Shown here one piece after another: positions 60,278 through 64,000 of a DNA stretch of 64,000 nucleotides. The DNA is from an uncultured Marivita sp. GTDB lineage: Bacteria > Pseudomonadota > Alphaproteobacteria > Rhodobacterales > Rhodobacteraceae. The first letter of the stretch is position 1. The number at the start of each line of letters is the position of its first letter. The notes beneath the pieces are model-generated. The model was not told the DNA's origin and searched no databases. It saw only the letters and a program-made list of their open reading frames with translations. A program made the translations under genes and the position numbers. Location of the stretch: contig NZ_CANKYW010000007.1 in NCBI RefSeq assembly GCF_947488135.1, positions 180,325 to 244,324 on the forward strand, written 5' to 3'.

Positions 60278-62380
60278 TCAGAAGGGTATTTCATCATCGA
60301 GATCGTCAGATGATGCTGTATCCGCAGCAGCAGCGACTTCCTCTTCGGGTTGTTCGGGCGGCATTGAGCCATTGTCACTACCGAGCCCCCAATGTTCGAT
60401 GACATCATCCAATGGAAATGCATCAGCTTTTGCCCAATCAACGTATGGCGCTGCCGTCGCGCTCCAGGGTTCTTTTGACGGGAGGTTGATCTGAACGCGC
60501 GAGGGCACATGAAACGCGCTCCCAAAGACGATAGCCTCACCCGAAGCTAGAACAGTCACCTGATCAAGCAGCCTTTGCGCCTGTCTTGGGATGATGCGCC
60601 TGAAATGGTCAATATCGTCGGGATTCTGAAGCCTGTGGGAGAAGAAATTCGCGCATTGGCTAACAATCGTCGGACTGACCTCGCTAGGTCGCTGACTTGC
60701 GACGATTAGCGAAAGTCCGAACTTGCGACCTTCCTTGGCCACACGTTCGAAGGCGCGACGAGACAAACTGTGTCCTCTGTCCTCGGCGCGTCCTTGTGGT
60801 CGCGCGTAATTGTGGGCTTCTTCCAGAACCAGAACCCATGGATAACGGCTACGGACTTCAGGACGCAGCATTTCTCGGGTTTCAAGTAGAAGCCGCCCGA
60901 GCAAGGCACAGGCAAAAGGCAGCACTTCGGCCGCAAGCATCGAAAAATCCAAAACTGATACGCGCATACCGTCCGACTGCGAGATACCGAGAGCTTTGAT
61001 CCAGTCTTCGAAAGATTCGATATTCTGATCTTCGTAGGAGAAAAATGACTGCCACCGACGGTCATCAAGGCGCGTCCGCAATCTCAGTTTTAACGTCAAC
61101 AGGTACTGATCAATCTTCTTGCTGCTTTCCTGATCCGTGGTGCGGTCTACAAGGTTCGGATCGCGAAACTCGTGAACGGGCACAAATCGCGGAGAGTCGG
61201 CGGTCTTCGCGAAGTTGATCCCTTCATGCTGTCGTGCAGATATCGTCTCAAGTAGCTCCGTGCGTATCTCTACAAGCCGATCCCGCACAACGCGGTCATT
61301 TGATACCTTGCGCCATTGATCTGTTGAACTAGGCGTCCAGGTAGCGAGACGCCCGAACTCAACCCAATCGATAACTGATGCGTATTGCGCTGCATGATCG
61401 ATAAAGACGTCGAAGCTGCCACCAGCGGGTGAACGCGGATCATCGAGCCATTGAAGTGCTGAGTCGATCTTCCCAATCGCAACTTGCAGCGGATCGTACG
61501 CCCCTGCACCAGTGCGTGAAGCTTTTGAAATAGACCACCAATCTTTCAAGACGGGCTCTTGCGTCGCCTCCGATGCCTGAAGCCAGTCGCAAATTTCCTC
61601 ACCGTTCATGAGCCAGACGGGTAGGCAAAATTCTTTTCCGTTCAGATAAACCCTATTGGGTTCGCGCGCATATGCCGCACTCTCTTCGGGGAGGAAGGCG
61701 TTAGCATATTCCCCGTTAATATCAAGGATGAAGATGTGCGGCTCGGCATCATCGACGACACTGAAGGTCTCGAGTTCGATGATGCCGCGAAGAATGCTGG
61801 CGACGGTATAGGATTTACCTGAGCCAGTGTTACCGACAACCGCAAGCGGTCGTGAGAACAGGTCGTTGAACGAAGCCTTGATGCGCGTGTTTTCATCACC
61901 CGTTTGGTGTCCGATCTCTAACGGATAATCGTAGTCTTCATCTTCGCTACCTGCGGGGCGGTTTCGCTTGGGAGGATGTGCGAAAATGCCCGTCAACACG
62001 TCTGGGTCAGCGACTTCGGCGGGCGTATCTAGGGTCGGGAGGACGGTAATTCCAGTGTCGAACTTCCACGCACGTGGTGCGGTCTGCTTGACAGTGCCTA
62101 AAAGCTGTACCGACGCGATGCGCCGTGGTTTCGTCAGTTCGAGAGATAGCTCCTCATCTCGTGTCGGATCGTAGCTCTCTCGGGCTTCAAGGTCACTTAG
62201 AATACCAATGGCGTGCGACCCCGCTCCGAGATCAAAGGTCAGAAAGGAATTGATCGCGACGGCACGTTGTACGCCATCAGGCGTAGCGCGGGCTGATGAC
62301 TTTGCATCAGGCGATAGCTCGACTTTCAGACGGAAGCCATTGACGGAAACGACATGACCGATGACGCGAGGCTGCTCCAT
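60278..62380 (-). CDS. herA: HerA-type AAA+ translocase of a SIR2-HerA defence system
   Basis: A 700-aa HerA/FtsK-clan ATPase. N-terminal HAS-barrel-like domain (about 1-120: VIGHVVSVNGFRLKVEL, GAGSHAIGILSDL), Walker A VGNTGSGKSY (about 183-190), Walker B WVLVLEEAHNYARP (about 516-521), sensor ASQRPSEVSPTIVSQC with the HerA arginine, and an acidic C-terminal tail. The TTG at 62383 is also in frame, but ATG at 62380 overlaps the SIR2 stop (ATGA). HerA partners of SIR2 assemble as rings that stimulate NAD degradation upon phage infection in the characterised SIR2-HerA (Nezha) systems. Confidence 0.92.
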   Translation of the reverse strand: MEQPRVIGHVVSVNGFRLKVELSPDAKSSARATPDGVQRAVAINSFLTFDLGAGSHAIGILSDLEARESYDPTRDEELSLELTKPRRIASVQLLGTVKQTAPRAWKFDTGITVLPTLDTPAEVADPDVLTGIFAHPPKRNRPAGSEDEDYDYPLEIGHQTGDENTRIKASFNDLFSRPLAVVGNTGSGKSYTVASILRGIIELETFSVVDDAEPHIFILDINGEYANAFLPEESAAYAREPNRVYLNGKEFCLPVWLMNGEEICDWLQASEATQEPVLKDWWSISKASRTGAGAYDPLQVAIGKIDSALQWLDDPRSPAGGSFDVFIDHAAQYASVIDWVEFGRLATWTPSSTDQWRKVSNDRVVRDRLVEIRTELLETISARQHEGINFAKTADSPRFVPVHEFRDPNLVDRTTDQESSKKIDQYLLTLKLRLRTRLDDRRWQSFFSYEDQNIESFEDWIKALGISQSDGMRVSVLDFSMLAAEVLPFACALLGRLLLETREMLRPEVRSRYPWVLVLEEAHNYARPQGRAEDRGHSLSRRAFERVAKEGRKFGLSLIVASQRPSEVSPTIVSQCANFFSHRLQNPDDIDHFRRIIPRQAQRLLDQVTVLASGEAIVFGSAFHVPSRVQINLPSKEPWSATAAPYVDWAKADAFPLDDVIEHWGLGSDNGSMPPEQPEEEVAAAADTASSDDLDDEIPF

Positions 62381-63798
62381 CAATCGTCCCCAGCGCCACC
62401 TTGTGGCTCACGGTCATCCGTCTTCTTGATCTGCTCTTCGAACATGCGCAGACGCTTGTAGTCATCGAGCCACTTCACATCGGGCATGACGTTGCGCGCG
62501 AAATCGGCAAAAGTCGCTGTTTTGTAGGAGCAGCCCTGCCCTTCCACCAATCGCTCGGTTAGAACGAATGCCCGTTGGCCGAGACTCTGATATCGGCGAA
62601 TCCGCTTCACAATCTCACTGTCAGGGTTCGGTTCGACAACGAGCATTACAAGTGAAGGATTCATAAGAGCGGTTTCAATGATGCGTGTGACGTGCTCGTC
62701 CCCGAACCCGTACCCCATGACAAGCAGGAAGGTTTGAGGCTGATTCAGACGTGCGTGGAAAAGACGAAAGAGATGCGCGTAAGGCATCCCCAGTGTTTGG
62801 GTAAACTTCTGTGAAGTCGGTAGAATTCCGAAAGACTCAATGCCCGAGAACGCTTCAGATTCGAGTGCGAGAGCTTTGTCTTGCGCCGATGCTTCACGAT
62901 ATGCGGCCGCGAAGGAAAGATCGCGATGACGCGCTCTGTATATACCCGCTTCATCTACATACCAGTGCAGAGAGCCATGTAGTTTATAGAACTGCATGAA
63001 CTTGTCGAAGCGTCTGACGCGTCCTTCTGCGACATCGCCAGGATAGTAGATATCGAGGCCGTAGACGGCGGGATCAAACCTCGAGCTAGTCTTTCCTGAA
63101 AATCCGTCAAAATATTGAATTCCCAATTCTTCCATAGCCTGCTCAAACAGTGTGTCATAGTTGAGCGTGAAGAGATGAGTGCGACCAAGATTTGTATCGC
63201 GGGCACTCAATTTTGCGAGGAATGGTATATGACCTGACGAACTTTCTGCATCCGCACCTGACAACTCGCTACGGTCGATTTGTAGCGCACACTCCGCAAA
63301 TATCGCCTTCTCGATCCGCGTTTGCAGTTCCGCAAGGTCATCTTCGGCAATACTCAGATGCTCGTCGGCACCAGCGACGTCCGTTCCCTTCCATTCAATA
63401 TTTTGTATGGGCGACTGATCAGATGCGGTCAGTCCCGAAACATTGAAAAGGTAACTGAGCCAGTCTTCGAAACCTAGCGGACCGTCATCTCCCGCTGGCC
63501 ATCCCGAGATGCGATGGCGAATGACGGCTTTCGCGGAGTCGGGGACAGGCGTCTGAGCAACAGCTTCAAGTACTAGACATTCAAGGTTGTTGGCCTTCCG
63601 ACCTGCCATGAGACGACCACCGCACCCGACAGAACAACCTGCTGCCGTCAGAACCACCACGTTTTCCATCCTGAGCCAATCCGCGAGTAGCGCCTGAATG
63701 CGCCGAATGCCTTCGTCGGGTGACTTGTCTTTCAGAAGGTCATCGCTTTCGCCCGCAGAGACAGGCGAAAGCAGCTTATAGGGCGATAATACCGTCAT
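62380..63798 (-). CDS. SIR2-domain NADase effector of a SIR2-HerA defence system
   Basis: A 472-aa SIR2-like protein. NAD-binding elements: VVVLTAAGCSVGCGG (about 47-61; the glycine loop is unusually cysteine-rich), LFTLNYDTLFEQ (N213, D215), and KLHGSLHW (H274, H278), then MGYGFGDEH and a VVEPNP strand. These are the catalytic Asn/His of defence SIR2 NADases. It is translationally coupled both to herA downstream (ATGA) and to an upstream gene (ATGA at 63795-63798). A Shine-Dalgarno GGAG lies in that upstream gene. Expected action: NAD depletion and growth arrest on infection. Confidence 0.9.
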   Translation of the reverse strand: MTVLSPYKLLSPVSAGESDDLLKDKSPDEGIRRIQALLADWLRMENVVVLTAAGCSVGCGGRLMAGRKANNLECLVLEAVAQTPVPDSAKAVIRHRISGWPAGDDGPLGFEDWLSYLFNVSGLTASDQSPIQNIEWKGTDVAGADEHLSIAEDDLAELQTRIEKAIFAECALQIDRSELSGADAESSSGHIPFLAKLSARDTNLGRTHLFTLNYDTLFEQAMEELGIQYFDGFSGKTSSRFDPAVYGLDIYYPGDVAEGRVRRFDKFMQFYKLHGSLHWYVDEAGIYRARHRDLSFAAAYREASAQDKALALESEAFSGIESFGILPTSQKFTQTLGMPYAHLFRLFHARLNQPQTFLLVMGYGFGDEHVTRIIETALMNPSLVMLVVEPNPDSEIVKRIRRYQSLGQRAFVLTERLVEGQGCSYKTATFADFARNVMPDVKWLDDYKRLRMFEEQIKKTDDREPQGGAGDD

Positions 63799-63923
63799 GC
63801 CTCGATCTCCAGTTTCGGGAGACCGCGCACGATCTTCATAGTTTCGAGGCTGACGGTGATAACCCGTTGGAACAGCTCAAGCGGATAGGCAGGGTTTCCG
63901 ACCGTCTCGATGGCGTAGCGGTT
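63795..63923 (-). pseudogene. 3' remnant of a gene upstream of SIR2, cut by an IS
   Basis: On the minus strand an open frame ends ...VITVSLETMKIVRGLPKLE and then IEA, with its TGA overlapping the SIR2 ATG by 4 nt. Forty-two codons remain before the sequence changes at 63923/63924 into an IS3-type end. The ORF reads into the IS and meets a stop within it. The ATGA coupling shows it was part of the SIR2-HerA operon. Family not recognisable from the remnant. Confidence 0.65.
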
Positions 63924-64000
63924 TGAACCGCTCCGGGTTTGCCGGAGGCTCCAACTCTTGAGTAGGATGGAGCATCATGAGCAAGACGACGAACAAATAT
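63924..64000 (+). mobile_element. Left end of an IS3-family insertion sequence
   Basis: TGAACCGCTCCGGGTTTGCC at 63924 resembles terminal repeats of IS3-family elements, followed at 63977 by a transposase OrfA start. The right end and target duplication lie outside the window. Confidence 0.75.
63977..64000 (+). CDS. Transposase OrfA, IS3 family (5' fragment)
   Basis: ATG AGC AAG ACG ACG AAC AAA TAT gives MSKTTNKY, the standard start of IS3-family OrfA proteins (MSKTTNKYSPEV...). TAGGATGGAGC is the ribosome site. The rest lies beyond the window. Confidence 0.75.

Larger units (their letters stand above)
53640..64000. mobile_element. Mobilizable genomic island (right end outside window)
   Basis: From about 53.64 kb the content changes to plasmid/ICE-type genes: MobC, relaxase, ArdC, small proteins typical of mobilizable elements, AT-rich cargo, a SIR2-HerA defence pair and an IS. 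The left boundary lies between the racemase start (53621) and the first island ORF (53692); I could not find an attachment repeat or tRNA. No integrase or replication gene is in view, so integration versus plasmid origin cannot be decided. Confidence 0.7.

Noticed and set aside
59803..60494. Short plus-strand ORFs between ardC and herA
   Set aside because: They overlap real genes on the other strand or hairpins and have no ribosome sites.
63720..63926. 68-codon plus-strand ORF before the IS
   Set aside because: Lies opposite the SIR2 start and the gene remnant, whose ATGA coupling is convincing.

Overview
The window looks like chromosome of a marine alphaproteobacterium of the Roseobacter group (Rhodobacteraceae). 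The evidence is GC-rich coding DNA, a rhizobial/roseobacter-type glycerol ABC transporter (glpSTPQUV), a sulfopropanediol (DHPS) catabolic cluster, FrcBCA-type fructose uptake, two TRAP/ABC-rich catabolic loci and an FnrL-type operator. The last ~10 kb (from about 53.64 kb) is a different kind of DNA: a mobilizable island of plasmid-type genes, AT-rich cargo and a phage-defence operon. The window ends inside an IS3-family insertion sequence.

Layout. 1-5.5 kb: 3' truncated acidic-repeat envelope protein, MetY-type sulfhydrylase, quinone oxidoreductase, and a split YeeE/YedE sulfur transporter with candidate persulfide-repressor (BigR/SqrR) and FNR operators. 5.5-16.2 kb: complete glycerol locus glpD-S-T-P-Q-(SH3 gene)-U-V-K on the minus strand with divergent glpR. 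16.2-24.2 kb: LacI regulator and divergent hpsKLMNOP-type DHPS locus plus a universal stress protein. 24.2-29.6 kb: MscS channel, frcBCA and divergent ROK regulator. 29.6-38.4 kb: housekeeping genes (glnE, beta-ketoacyl-ACP synthase/ACP/lpxD, L,D-transpeptidase, DUF882 protein). 38.4-53.6 kb: GDSL autotransporter; class-III aminotransferase with GntR and LysR regulators; a class II aldolase/Dpp-type ABC/2-hydroxyacid dehydrogenase/deacetylase operon; a convergent enolase-superfamily racemase-GNAT pair. 53.6-64 kb: MobC, relaxase, cargo genes, ArdC, and a HerA-SIR2 pair.

How the genes work together. Glycerol is imported by GlpSTPQUV, phosphorylated by GlpK and oxidised by GlpD, with GlpR as likely repressor. 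DHPS enters through the TRAP system and is interconverted/oxidised to sulfolactate by the HpsO/HpsP/HpsN dehydrogenases. The racemase (with the complete N-succinylamino-acid-racemase/OSBS catalytic set) and its GNAT partner resemble the known Geobacillus D-to-L amino acid module. On the island, SIR2 and HerA form a recognised anti-phage system; a third, upstream gene overlapping SIR2 by ATGA has been cut by an IS3-like insertion.

Most notable: the SIR2-HerA operon with its disrupted third gene; an asymmetric GlpS/GlpT ATPase pair in which each subunit has lost a different catalytic motif; the SH3-domain gene embedded in the glp operon; the racemase/GNAT/deacetylase neighbourhood; and several AT-rich cargo genes and RNA hairpins on the island that I cannot assign. 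All calls are from reading the sequence; no database search was run.
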